From Flagellimonas maritima (GTDB lineage: Bacteria > Bacteroidota > Bacteroidia > Flavobacteriales > Flavobacteriaceae): a stretch of DNA of 64,000 nt. Under the pieces are notes generated by a model, which was not told the origin of the DNA, searched no databases, and saw nothing but the letters and a program-made list of their open reading frames with translations. The DNA is taken from NCBI RefSeq assembly GCF_003269425.1, contig NZ_CP030104.1, positions 248,001 to 312,000 of the forward strand, in the 5' to 3' direction. This document shows, piece after piece, positions 52,925 to 62,700 of this stretch (positions are counted from its first letter, which is position 1; the number at the start of each line of letters is the position of its first letter). Made by a program: the position numbers and the translations under genes.

Positions 52925-54335
52925 TATTGAGCACAAGTTAAAAATACTGCCTGGCCTAGTCCAGCGCATCTCGGCAGAGCAGGCCTTCCACTATAGAATC
53001 GTTCCAAAAAAAATGGCTAAGGATGTTTTGATTCTTTGGACCGATGCACCTGATCCCGAAAATCTTATGGATGAACTAAAAATAGTCTTGGACTTTCCAG
53101 TAGAACTCGAGCCATTGCCCTCTGAGGAATTACAGGATTTTTTGACCGCCAACTACAGGCAATCACATAAAAATCAGCATACTGAATTGCACTATACCCC
53201 TGATTTTTTGGAGAAAATACTGATCAATGCAAAGGCAATAGACAGTAGCGACATCCATTTTGAACCCTATGAAAATGATTGCCGGGTTCGCTTTAGGCTC
53301 GATGGAAAACTAACGGAGCAATTTAAAGTACCGATAAAGGAATACCCAACCATAATCAATAAAATTAAAATTAAAGCGGATCTTGATATAGCTGAGAAGC
53401 GACTGCCCCAAGATGGGCGGATCACCATGAAGATGGACAATGATGAATTTGATATTCGTGTCTCCTCACTACCTACGCTGTTCGGGGAAAAAATTGTTCT
53501 CCGGATCTTGAACAAAGATACGGAATCAGTAAACTTGGAAGATTTAGGATTTAATGATTCAGAACTCGGACGATACAAAGAAGGTATTAGAATGCCCAAT
53601 GGGATCATACTGATTTCCGGGCCAACAGGGTCGGGAAAAACTACAACACTCTATGCTACCTTAAAGCTCCTGAACGATTCCAAAACGAATATCCTTACCA
53701 TAGAAGATCCCATTGAATATACCTTGGAGGGCGTTAATCAGGTTCAGCTAAGGGAAAATATTGGATTGGATTTTGCCAGTGCGTTACGAACCTTTCTAAG
53801 GCAAGACCCAGACATTATCATGGTGGGTGAAATACGTGATGTAAAAACGGCCAATATGGCCATTAGGGCAGCCTTAACGGGACATTTGGTGTTATCCACA
53901 ATCCATACCAATTCCGCTTGGTCCACGATTTCCAGACTAATCGATATGGATATACCGCCATTTCTAATTGCCAGCACGCTTAATACGAGTGTGGCCCAAC
54001 GCCTGGTAAGAAAATTATGCCCCAACTGTAAAAAAAGGGATAGGGTTGAAAAAAGTCTTTTTCCAGAAGGGTTCAACCCTCCTGAAAATCTTACCCATCA
54101 CTATTCGCCCGTAGGTTGCCAAAAATGCCATCATACCGGTTACCATGGTAGAAGGGCCATATATGAAATAATCCCGATTACAAAAAAACTGATTCCGCAT
54201 ATAAAAAACAATGTTCTGGACATAGAGGACTATCTTGAAGACAACAAAATACCCAAGCTCCGTGATAACGCGATTTTATTCGTTTCCGAAGGCATAACCT
54301 CCATAGAGGAAATTTACCCAATGTTAACCAATTGA
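52914..54335 (+). CDS. gspE: GspE/PilB-type secretion ATPase
   Basis: A 473-residue cytoplasmic hexameric ATPase. Walker A GPTGSGKT is at 236-243, the Asp box TIEDPIEY at 262-269, Walker B with DPDIIMVGEIRD at 298-309 (Glu306) and the His box STIHTNSA at 328-335. A zinc-binding tetracysteine (Cys369, Cys372, Cys402, Cys405) is present, as in GspE and PilB. The N-terminal domain is shorter than in classical GspE. It overlaps the peptidase gene by 11 bases and is followed after four bases by the secretin. It powers assembly through GspF in the other arm. Confidence 0.95.
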   Translation: MAIDIEHKLKILPGLVQRISAEQAFHYRIVPKKMAKDVLILWTDAPDPENLMDELKIVLDFPVELEPLPSEELQDFLTANYRQSHKNQHTELHYTPDFLEKILINAKAIDSSDIHFEPYENDCRVRFRLDGKLTEQFKVPIKEYPTIINKIKIKADLDIAEKRLPQDGRITMKMDNDEFDIRVSSLPTLFGEKIVLRILNKDTESVNLEDLGFNDSELGRYKEGIRMPNGIILISGPTGSGKTTTLYATLKLLNDSKTNILTIEDPIEYTLEGVNQVQLRENIGLDFASALRTFLRQDPDIIMVGEIRDVKTANMAIRAALTGHLVLSTIHTNSAWSTISRLIDMDIPPFLIASTLNTSVAQRLVRKLCPNCKKRDRVEKSLFPEGFNPPENLTHHYSPVGCQKCHHTGYHGRRAIYEIIPITKKLIPHIKNNVLDIEDYLEDNKIPKLRDNAILFVSEGITSIEEIYPMLTN

Positions 54336-54339
54336 ACCC

Positions 54340-56559
54340 ATGAAAAAGAACCTGATCCTATTAGTATTGTTCACCGTTTCTTTGGGTTTTGGCCAAGAAG
54401 AAAACAGAATACAAAATATAAAGAACAATCTGGAGGTGTTAGCAGTAGAAAATCCAGGGCTTTCTGAAAATTTAAAGCTGAACATCAATGTAAATAGCGT
54501 TTCATTATCCAACTTTTTATTGGCCGTGTCACAGGTCCATAAGGTGAACATCAATGTGGACCCTAGTTTACAGGGAATCAACATTGTAAATAATTTTTCA
54601 AATGTAACTGTCTCAGATCTTTTGGTTTTTTTATGTAAGCAATACAATCTGGATATTAACTTTACCGGGAATATACTTTCCATTCAGAAATTCCAACCTC
54701 CCCCTGAAGTTGTCCCCGAAAAGGAAATACTGGTTTCTTTTGATGCGTTGAACAGTTTAATTTCCATGGATTTGAAGGGTGATCCATTGGAAAAGGTCTT
54801 CCGGAAGATTATGGGTGTTTCTGGACAAAACCTGCTGTTCAACAGCGGAATGGAAAACATTCCATTAACTCTCTATATCAGGGATGTCCCTATTGATATG
54901 GCCATGGAAAAACTGGCAGAAACCAATAACTTGAAACACAAAAAATCAAGGGATGGCTTTTACTTGTTTGATAAAATAAATCCAAATACGTTATTGAACA
55001 GCGATGCTTCCAATGGGTCATATTTTGGTAAAGCTAACTTCAACTATCAGGTTTTGGATACGGTGAACAGAATATTGAACGTAGATTTTATTAATATACC
55101 CATTGCCAATATAGTAAAGGAAATAAGCTTGGACCTAGATTTGGATGTATATATGGCGACACCTTTGACCGAGGCAGGAAACATAAGTTTTAAGGCCAAA
55201 CAGATATACTATGACGAGCTATTGACCAAGATGTTCGAAAGCAAGTCGAAGTTTACAAATGCGGCCAACGCCAATACTGACAATCAACCCGCCAATCAGT
55301 TACCAAATAGAAACCAAAATAGGACTTTACCTGGCTCACCCGAAAATTTTGAAACATCGAGCTTTACTTTCAAGAAAGAGAACGACGTATATTTTTTTGG
55401 AACAACCGACCAACTCAGCGTCAGAAGCTTCGAAATAGTCCAGATGATGCACAGGTCGGTAGAACTACTGGGCGACCCTATGCAATCGAGCAGTTTTGGC
55501 AGATCAGCTGGAAGGACTATTCCGGCAGCGGTAAATTTTTTAGGGAACAACGGTTTTCAGGGTGGAGCAAACGGATTTGGAACCAATCAGGGAAATTTTG
55601 GACAAAATCCGAACAGCACAAGAAGAATTAATACACAACAAAATCAATTTAATAACTTTTCCTCAAATGCAGAAGCAATAGTCAATATACTGCCGGATGA
55701 TGTAATTGCCGACCTGGATATCAAAATAGACTTTGAACTGAACAGTTTTTTGATCAGCGGTCCCGCTGCCAATATCAATAGGTTTAAAAAGTTCATCAAT
55801 GAAATAGATAAGCCCGTTCCTGTAGTGCTCATAGAGGTTATGATTATAGAAGTAAGGAAATCGGCAACGGTAGAAACGGGTATCAGTTGGGGCATTGGAG
55901 AGGAGCCAGTGGAAACAAGTGGTAGAATCTTTCCTGAGACGGATTTGACTTTGGGTGCAAAGACCGTCAATAAAATTATAGGGGGGTTTGATGGTTTCGG
56001 TTCGTTTAATATTGGGAGGGTCGTTCCAGAATTTTTTGCCACCATAAAGGCCATGGAGGCCAACGGAAATTTAAAAATAAGGTCCACTCCCAAACTTTCT
56101 ACACTAAACGGTCATCGCGCCAATCTCTCTATAGGAGAGACCACTTATTATGTGGTAACAAGCCAGAACTTTTTTGGTTCCCAAATTCCAACTACCTCCG
56201 AGGTACGTAATTTTCAACCCATTGATGCCGAACTTGCAGTGAGCATAAAACCTTTGGTATCAGGGAACGGACAGGTGACCCTTGACATTAATGTCATACA
56301 ATCCGATTTCAGTTCTGAAAGAATCGATGAGGATGCACCGCCTGGTCTGACTTCTAGGGAATTCAGTTCGATTATTAGAATGCAAAACCAGGATCTGGCC
56401 ATTTTAGGGGGGTTGGAGGAAAAAGTGAAAAATGATTCTGGAAACGGTGTTCCTTTTTTGGCAAGAATCCCTGTAATAAAATGGCTTTTTAGTCAAAGAA
56501 GACGAGAGGACACCAAGCAAAAACTTACCATACTCATCAAACCAACAGTGATATATTGA
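54340..56559 (+). CDS. gspD: Secretin (GspD/PilQ-like) outer-membrane channel
   Basis: A 739-residue protein with a signal peptide (ending GFGQ, about residue 19). An N0/STN-like domain lies at about 45-117 and further N-domains follow. A low-complexity Asn/Gln/Gly-rich stretch (FLGNNGFQGGANGFGTNQ and neighbours, about 395-440) interrupts them. The C-terminal secretin domain (about 495-739) has VPVVLIEVMIIEVRKSATVE, then KIRSTPKLSTLNGHRANLSI and FLARIPVIKWLFSQRR. It forms the outer-membrane exit pore. The start follows the ATPase stop by four bases. The Asn/Gln insert is unusual for the family. Confidence 0.94.
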   Translation: MKKNLILLVLFTVSLGFGQEENRIQNIKNNLEVLAVENPGLSENLKLNINVNSVSLSNFLLAVSQVHKVNINVDPSLQGINIVNNFSNVTVSDLLVFLCKQYNLDINFTGNILSIQKFQPPPEVVPEKEILVSFDALNSLISMDLKGDPLEKVFRKIMGVSGQNLLFNSGMENIPLTLYIRDVPIDMAMEKLAETNNLKHKKSRDGFYLFDKINPNTLLNSDASNGSYFGKANFNYQVLDTVNRILNVDFINIPIANIVKEISLDLDLDVYMATPLTEAGNISFKAKQIYYDELLTKMFESKSKFTNAANANTDNQPANQLPNRNQNRTLPGSPENFETSSFTFKKENDVYFFGTTDQLSVRSFEIVQMMHRSVELLGDPMQSSSFGRSAGRTIPAAVNFLGNNGFQGGANGFGTNQGNFGQNPNSTRRINTQQNQFNNFSSNAEAIVNILPDDVIADLDIKIDFELNSFLISGPAANINRFKKFINEIDKPVPVVLIEVMIIEVRKSATVETGISWGIGEEPVETSGRIFPETDLTLGAKTVNKIIGGFDGFGSFNIGRVVPEFFATIKAMEANGNLKIRSTPKLSTLNGHRANLSIGETTYYVVTSQNFFGSQIPTTSEVRNFQPIDAELAVSIKPLVSGNGQVTLDINVIQSDFSSERIDEDAPPGLTSREFSSIIRMQNQDLAILGGLEEKVKNDSGNGVPFLARIPVIKWLFSQRRREDTKQKLTILIKPTVIY

Positions 56560-57773
56560 TGCTCAAGCTTTTAAAGACATATTTCACCAAAGGGAACACT
56601 TTTTACGGGTTGAAAGTATATCAAGTGGAAAATATCACTAAATTTCATCTTGTAGAGGTCGTTAAAAAGAAAGGCGAGTTGACCATAACAAATAGTCAAG
56701 GTTTTGACACCTTACAAGAACTTTCCAAACTATGTAAAACTTCCATTCCCATCTATCTGATTTGCAATACATCCGACGTGATAACAAAGCAGTTGGATTC
56801 AGGGTTCAATCTTAAGAAACTTGCAGCAGTGGAATATTCTTTTCCAGGTTTGGAATTGGAAAATTTCTATTATCAGATTTCCGAACTGAAGAATCAATTG
56901 TTGGTAAGTATAGCGAAAAAGAAAAGTGTGGACGCCCATCTGCACCAGTTAAAAAAAATGGATTTCAATGTGGTTGGGTTTTCCTTGGGATTGACCTCTC
57001 TAAGCACTATATTGAATTACATAGACTCAGAGACAATTTATACGAATTCCAAAAGAATAACCTTTGGGAGTAACGTAAATGCCAAATTTTCGATTTCCAA
57101 AATAGAGGAAAGTTCCAATGTCACGTACACAGTGAACGGTTTGCAAATTGAAAATTCGGCTCTTGTAGCATTTTCAGGTGTTCTAGACTTCTTATCGAAC
57201 AGAATTTCCCATGATTCAAATTTCAATACCTATATTCAAAAGCTTCAAAATGAATTTAAGAGAAATAGAATCTTTAAGATTATCTGGAAATCGTATTTGG
57301 TTGTTTTGCTCTTTGTGCTTTTGTCCAACTTCCTGTTTTTCAATTTTTACTTTAACCAAGTTGATTCGTTGACAGAGAGTTTGACCTTTGAAAATGAAAA
57401 CAAGAAAAATCTTGTGACCATAAAGAACAGGGTGAGCAAAAAGGAAAGAAGGGTAGATGCAGTGCTGTCTGTTTCAAATTCAAGAACGTCTTATTTTTTG
57501 GATAAGCTGGGAAGTTCCATTCCCAAAAGTATCTTGTTGGATGAAATACAATACCAACCTTTAACAAAACCTGTACAGCCGGAAAAACCAATAGAATTAC
57601 AAGAGAACATTATAATCGTGATGGGGAATTGTATCGATAGTGAAGACTTTTCATCTTGGATTGCAGGATTGGAAATATTTGAATGGGTCCAATCTGTGGA
57701 GACTTTGGATTACGACTACAAAAATCAGAACAGTTCAACTTTTAAGATAAAGATCAGTGTCGCAGCTCTTTAA
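56559..57773 (+). CDS. GspL/PilM-PilN-like assembly protein
   Basis: A 404-residue protein from the ATG at 56559, which shares its A with the secretin TGA stop. The N-terminal cytoplasmic half (1-240) has an actin-like look without clear nucleotide motifs, one transmembrane helix follows (about 247-268, SYLVVLLFVLLSNFLFF), then a coiled linker (SLTFENENKKNLVTIKNRVSKKERR) and a small periplasmic domain ending SSTFKIKISVAAL. This is the layout of GspL, or of PilM and PilN fused. It probably links the ATPase to the periplasmic part. Identified by topology and position; the sequence match is weak. Confidence 0.75.
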   Translation: MLKLLKTYFTKGNTFYGLKVYQVENITKFHLVEVVKKKGELTITNSQGFDTLQELSKLCKTSIPIYLICNTSDVITKQLDSGFNLKKLAAVEYSFPGLELENFYYQISELKNQLLVSIAKKKSVDAHLHQLKKMDFNVVGFSLGLTSLSTILNYIDSETIYTNSKRITFGSNVNAKFSISKIEESSNVTYTVNGLQIENSALVAFSGVLDFLSNRISHDSNFNTYIQKLQNEFKRNRIFKIIWKSYLVVLLFVLLSNFLFFNFYFNQVDSLTESLTFENENKKNLVTIKNRVSKKERRVDAVLSVSNSRTSYFLDKLGSSIPKSILLDEIQYQPLTKPVQPEKPIELQENIIIVMGNCIDSEDFSSWIAGLEIFEWVQSVETLDYDYKNQNSSTFKIKISVAAL

Positions 57774-58275
57774 AAACAAGATTGCAATCTTATTGCTCTT
57801 TCTTTCCTTGAGTTTTTTGATTTGTTATAAGCTAGCAATATCCAACACCTTGGCTTTGCGAAAAGAATATATTTCCTTAAAGCAAGAAGAAAAATTATTG
57901 AAAGATATTCCACAGCAATTGATTTTCTTTTCCAAGAAGGAAAAATATTTGGATTCCATGTTGCAGAAATTAAATCTGAACAATACCTCGATGGAGAACA
58001 ATTTGTTGAGAGTAATCAATAGTGAGGCTGCCAAAAACAACTTGAAGGTTATTGATTTCAATCCTCCAAATAGGTTTGCGCAAGATGGTAGTTCCCTGAC
58101 CACGTATGATTTTAAATTACGGGGGGGGTATGCCCCTATCATAGAGACTGTTTACGTAATTGAAAGCCAATCGACCTTTGGAGAGGTCATACACCTGAAT
58201 TTTACAAAGGAAAAAAACTACAGAACGGGAAAGAACTATTTAGAGGCTAAAGTGCTTGTTCAAAATATTGAATAG
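57757..58275 (+). CDS. GspM/PilO-like assembly protein
   Basis: A 172-residue protein starting at a GTG 17 bases inside the previous gene. One N-terminal transmembrane helix (about 8-28) is followed by a coiled segment (LRKEYISLKQEEKLLKDI) and a small ferredoxin-like periplasmic domain (TTYDFKLRGGYAPIIETVYVIE). This is how GspM and PilO look; those pair with GspL or PilN. It is the last gene of the plus-strand arm; no good terminator was seen between it and the integrase remnant. Confidence 0.75.
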   Translation: MSQLFKNKIAILLLFLSLSFLICYKLAISNTLALRKEYISLKQEEKLLKDIPQQLIFFSKKEKYLDSMLQKLNLNNTSMENNLLRVINSEAAKNNLKVIDFNPPNRFAQDGSSLTTYDFKLRGGYAPIIETVYVIESQSTFGEVIHLNFTKEKNYRTGKNYLEAKVLVQNIE

Positions 58276-58437
58276 AACTGTAACTAACGATGAAAGAGCT
58301 TGGTCTTAAAAGTCCCAAATCCTTACCTTTAAACTTTGCGCGTGGATCCTGTGCGGTTTTTTGTAGTGATTCAGGTAGATAAGCGTTAAATAAAATTGAA
58401 ATAGAGCGCGACTTGCCAATATTATTTAATCAATGCT

Positions 58438-58905
58438 TTAGGTAGATGTCGGGGGGGTCTTGAATTTATCCCTTAAGAATTTGTCCAGATAGCGTTCAGT
58501 GGAATAGTAGTTTTTCATCGTACCGTATTTCAATATGGAATCCATGGTAGTATTGTGGTACTTGACGAGCTCCATTAAGGTCTTGTGCTGCTCGTCTTGC
58601 CCTAAATAACGGGCTTTTACGGCCTGTGCGGTAATCATCTTGCCTTCGGAAAGCAGTTGCTTATGAGCTTCCAAAATCTGCACATATACCTCGTCCAAAT
58701 AGCTATTAAGAAGTCTTGCTTTTTGCGTAGTGCCTATGACCCTTCCTTTGGAAACGTCCCAAACATTCACCGATGTGTAGCGTTTTAGACTGATTTCCGC
58801 ACGTCTTCCATCAACCGTGATTCGGGCATAAATCGTAAGTTTTTGGGGATTGTAAGTAATGTCCCGAGTGAAAATGAGTACTGCTAAAGTGCTGTTGTTG
58901 CGCAT
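58438..58905 (-). pseudogene. Tyrosine recombinase, truncated and frameshifted
   Basis: A 155-residue remnant of a Bacteroidota-type site-specific integrase. The arm-binding N-terminal domain (MRNNSTLAVLIFTRDITYNP, KLTIYARITVDGRRAEISL) and the start of the SAM-like domain (YHNTTMDSILKYGTMKNYYSTERYLDKFL) are intact. The frame then breaks at a run of seven C (near 58454); the neighbouring frame continues DIYLK as expected and stops two codons later. The whole catalytic domain with its Arg-His-Arg-Tyr residues is missing. It reads away from tRNA-Pro. Confidence 0.88.
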
Positions 58906-58987
58906 GATACACGTCTTTTAATTAAACAAACCTTGTTTGCAAAGACGACCTTAAATAGCCTTAAATGCTACTTAAAATTACAACAAC
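58884..58987. repeat. Right copy of integrase-start and upstream repeat
   Basis: Matches 37436-37539. Upstream of the integrase start it holds a perfect dyad CAAAC-CTT-GTTTG and three spaced boxes CTTAAATAG, CTTAAATGC and CTTAAAATT, about 11 bases apart, likely arm-type integrase sites. Confidence 0.75.
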
Positions 58988-59065
58988 TTGTATACCAATC
59001 CATTCACCGAACTCTACACCTTTTATATGATATCAAATGAATTCATTTGAAACCAAATAAAATAA

Positions 59066-59099
59066 AAAACACTGTCAACCAGTCAGTTAACAGTGTTTT
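59066..59099 (-). terminator. tRNA-Pro terminator
   Basis: Arms AAAACACTGT (59066-59075) and ACAGTGTTTT (59090-59099). Read on the minus strand the second arm runs into TTTTTTATTTTATTT. It lies 24 bases after the end of the tRNA gene. Confidence 0.8.
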
Positions 59100-59117
59100 G
59101 CTACCACTTTAAAAGTG

Positions 59118-59136
59118 GTTCGTCGGGATGACAGGA
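59118..59136. repeat. Right attachment site at the tRNA-Pro 3' end
   Basis: Identical 19-base partner of 37669-37687. It covers the last 14 bases of the tRNA-Pro gene plus five bases of flank. A small palindrome (ACCACTTT/AAAGTGGT) lies just beside it; a similar small hairpin (TGCCA/TGGCA) flanks the left copy. Confidence 0.82.
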
Positions 59137-59196
59137 TTTGAACCTGCGACCCCACGCCCCCCAGGCGTGTGCGCTACCGGGCTGCGCTACATCCCG
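59123..59196 (-). tRNA. tRNA-Pro (anticodon GGG)
   Basis: A 74-base cloverleaf on the minus strand. The acceptor stem is CGGGATG with CATCCCG, the anticodon stem CACGC/GCGTG holds the loop CTGGGGG with anticodon GGG, and the T stem GCAGG/CCTGT closes TTCAAAT. The discriminator base is A and the CCA end is not encoded. The 3' end is the island's integration target and remains intact. Confidence 0.97.
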
Positions 59197-59281
59197 AAAA
59201 TGGATTGCAAAAATATAAATTTTAATGACATTTTAGTACTATGAAAGTCAATAAGAAAAGAATTTTTCTATATGATATCCT

Positions 59282-59581
59282 TTATGAAGCTTTAGATAAA
59301 AATTCTCTTATCTCTATACAAAAAGCTTCTCTTGCTTCTGCAGAATCGTTAATAGGATTCAATAAAAAATAGCTTAAGGTCTGTTTCTGACAGAATTCAT
59401 CCAAATTTTTACCTTTCCAAAGATGATAACTCAACAAAAGTGTATTGTAATCTATTCTATATGGTTTATCTACTTCACCAAAACCGTTCAGGTATAAATT
59501 CAATTGAAAAATAGAGTAGTCCAATGTATCCTTCTCATAGGTTAAAAAGGAAGGAATCAGGGCAGGGATTTTATCATTCAT
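59282..59581 (-). CDS. Hypothetical small protein
   Basis: A 99-residue soluble protein that I do not recognise. It is rich in aromatic and acidic residues (YSIFQLNLYLNGFGEVDKPYRIDYN; NLDEFCQKQTLSYFLLNP) and probably helical. The ATG at 59581 follows a short AT-rich gap. It lies between the tRNA and the giant adhesin on the same strand. The composition is protein-like, supporting a real but poorly conserved gene. Confidence 0.6.
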   Translation of the reverse strand: MNDKIPALIPSFLTYEKDTLDYSIFQLNLYLNGFGEVDKPYRIDYNTLLLSYHLWKGKNLDEFCQKQTLSYFLLNPINDSAEAREAFCIEIREFLSKAS

Positions 59582-59732
59582 ATATTGGTTTGTTCAAAAT
59601 TTAGCACAATAATCTACAGCCAAATTTTAGAAATCAACCCAATCCTTTGAACAATATTAAATTGGTAGGGCTGCTTAATAGTTTATTACTGTAGAACCAA
59701 GTTCTTTAGTAAATATACATAAAAACCTACAA

Positions 59733-62700
59733 CTACCTATATAATGTAAAGTGACCTACAAATTGTTGTTTGTCCTCATCATTTGCATTGACAACGTACC
59801 AATAATCACCAGTAGGTAATTCACTGCCCTCGTACGTACCGTCCCATCCTTTTACCTCGTCCAGTATGGCAACAACCCTACCATAGCGATCATAAATCTT
59901 CACTTCTAGGTTAGGGAAAAACTCGCTGTTACCTATTCTCCAAAAATCATTTAGACTATCACCATCAGGGGTAAAGAAATCTGGCATCTCAGGCATTCCA
60001 TCAAAATCAAATGGCATTACAAGCATGGCAACACATCCATTTTGATCCCTTACCATAATATTGATATTTGAATCTTCAACAGTTGTGAATACATTGGTCT
60101 CGCCAAATGATTCTTCTTGAAAGAAGTACTCGTACCCTCCAAATCCACCGGTCGCAATTGCCGTAATTTCATTTGGACCTGTTTTTTCTGCTTCAAGAAT
60201 CAATGGTTCATATTCATCTATTTCAAATTCTACAAAGGTGACACAACCATTTTGATGATAAATATAGACCGTATGCTCTCCCGCGGCTAAATCTCCATAC
60301 GTTCTCTGGTCCGTAGCCAAATTAATATCTTCTACATCCAAAGAAAATAGAAGATTGGGCAATAGGGAACTATCGGTAATAGCAACTGTTGCAGTGCTAT
60401 TTGGGAATATACCGTCACAACCATATTCTACTATCGGCTCGGCCATCAGCTCAATACCCACGCCTATATCCGCAATAACATTTGTCTGACAACCATTTTC
60501 ATCCCGCACAAAAATTACATAAGTTTCGCCACCGTTCAAGTTATCAAAGAAGAATGTATCATTTTGAACAAAATCAGCATCATCAGTAGAATTAACGCTG
60601 GTATAATATGGGGCTGTTCCACCACTAACGGATAATGTCAATGTACCATCGCCATCACCCAAACATATCTCTGGCGTAGTCGATGCTACGGCAGCAACCA
60701 GCTCCATTGGTTGAGTTATTTCAACAGTCCTTGTTATGGTACATCCTAAATCATCCTGAATAATAACATCATAAGTTCTTGGTGATAGGTCGTTAAACGT
60801 TTTACGATTTGGATTGGAAGGATCATCACCTTCAAAAAATTCGCTCAACGTATCAGAAATAGAATACCGGATTTGCCCTGTTCCACCACTGGCCTCTATA
60901 ATGATTTGGCCATTTGTGTCTCCTGCGCATATAACGGGAACTGCTTCCAAATAATCCAATACCAAAGGTGGTTTAGGAGTAATTACTATTGGGGTAGAGA
61001 TTGCTTCACAACCACCACTTTGTGCGTATACATAATACGTTCCTGGATTCAGATTTCTAAAGATTCCTGATGCTTGAGGGCCGCCATTAGGTACAATGTC
61101 CGTTGCTATTGGAGGATTGGGAACACCACCGTTAGCGGCACTGCCCAAATCATTGTTCACAAGAGTGTAAACGTAGCTACCAATTCCGCCAAAAGCTTCA
61201 GAACGTATAATTCCAGTTGCTTCACCCGCACAATTAATAGTCGCATTGGTAAGATCCAAATTAATTACCAATGGTGCTGCAGGATCCAATGAAATCTGAT
61301 TGGAACGCTCAGATGGACAGCCATTTGAATTTTGAACATCGTACTGGAAAGGTCCTGGATCAATAGTAATATCTTCTGGAATTTCAACAGATGTTGCCAA
61401 TGGATCGATTGTGCTGAAAGGTTCAAAAATATCGCTCGTACCAGAACGTCTGTAAAAATAGCTTACACCAGCCTCAGGATTGGTTATTCTCAGCTCCATT
61501 CTTCCAACATCTCCACAACCCGGAGGTTGAAGCTCTACCAATTCGGCAACAACGATTTCCGGATCTCTAATCTCTATCAATGCTGTCTGGCCTTCACAGT
61601 TCCATCCGTCAAAAATGGTAATTCTATATTCCCCTGCTGATAGGTTTGCAAATGTCGGTGTAGTCTGTAATCCGCTATTGGTACCGTCTGTAATTCTATT
61701 CAATTGATACAAATAATTTCCTGGACCCTGCCCTCCAATTTCATTATGGACCTCAATAATACCATTGTTATCGTTGTTACATGCTAAACCTTGTACGATT
61801 CGAATATCTGCAGTAATAGGGTCTGGCAATAATAAATCTTGGGTTATTGATGACTCACAACCTTCAAGATCTCTAACATTTATTGTATAGCCTATACCTT
61901 CGGATAGATTATCGAACACTGGATTGGTATTCGGATAATCCACTAGAACCGTTGCACCATCAGGCGCTATTAATTGATACTGGTAAGTACCCCAACCACC
62001 GTCACCTGTAGCAGTAATCTCTCCCAAACCAGGAACATTACAAGTAACTTCAGCTGTTTGAATTGTAGCGACCGTTAGTGGTCTATCTGGTGATCTTACA
62101 GTAGTAACATTACTTACCACATCGCAAAAGGGTGTATTCAATGCTTCCACTCGAACAACAAGGTTACCCGCAGGCAATCCTGTAATTATTTCCGGTGAGC
62201 TTATAGGGGCATTAGTATCAAAGCTTCCCGTTACACCCGTTGTTGTTTCTACACCTGAGTTATCCCTTGAAAAGACCTCATAGTTGTATTGACCACTATA
62301 ATTGTTTATTTCTAAACTGATTTCACCATCATTACCGTTAAAACATGTTACTGGGCCTACCTCAGCTATTATAGCTTCAATGTTGTTATACTCGGGCATA
62401 TTAACCGTTGCCGTTAAATAGGAACAGCCGCCATTACCAACATCGGTCACCGCAAAAATATAATCTCCCGGTGTTGAGATTGGCCAGATTACCCTATCAG
62501 TTCCGGATGAGCTTCGTGGTGCTTCTGAACCTAATGGCAAAATTTCCACCTGATAATCTCCTGCGCCTTCATTAATGATTATCGTTATAGATCCTGGGCT
62601 TACTCCTGTACCTGAGGTGTCACAGGTAATTTCACTAACATTATATGTAAATGTTATATCCGTTGGAGTATTTATATTGACAGTTGCTGTCTCTTCACAT

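Larger units (their letters stand above)
37669..59136. mobile_element. Genomic island in tRNA-Pro carrying T2SS-like machine and Rhs pair
   Basis: About 21.5 kb between two identical 19-base att copies, the right one inside tRNA-Pro(GGG). A tyrosine recombinase remnant sits next to the tRNA and reads away from it, the standard arrangement. Cargo is a two-armed T2SS/T4P-like gene set surrounding two Rhs-type proteins and a possible immunity gene. The integrase is truncated and frameshifted, so the island is probably fixed now. Base composition is mosaic, with a GC-richer block at about 44.8-47.0 kb. The boundaries are inferred from the att copies only. Confidence 0.78.
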
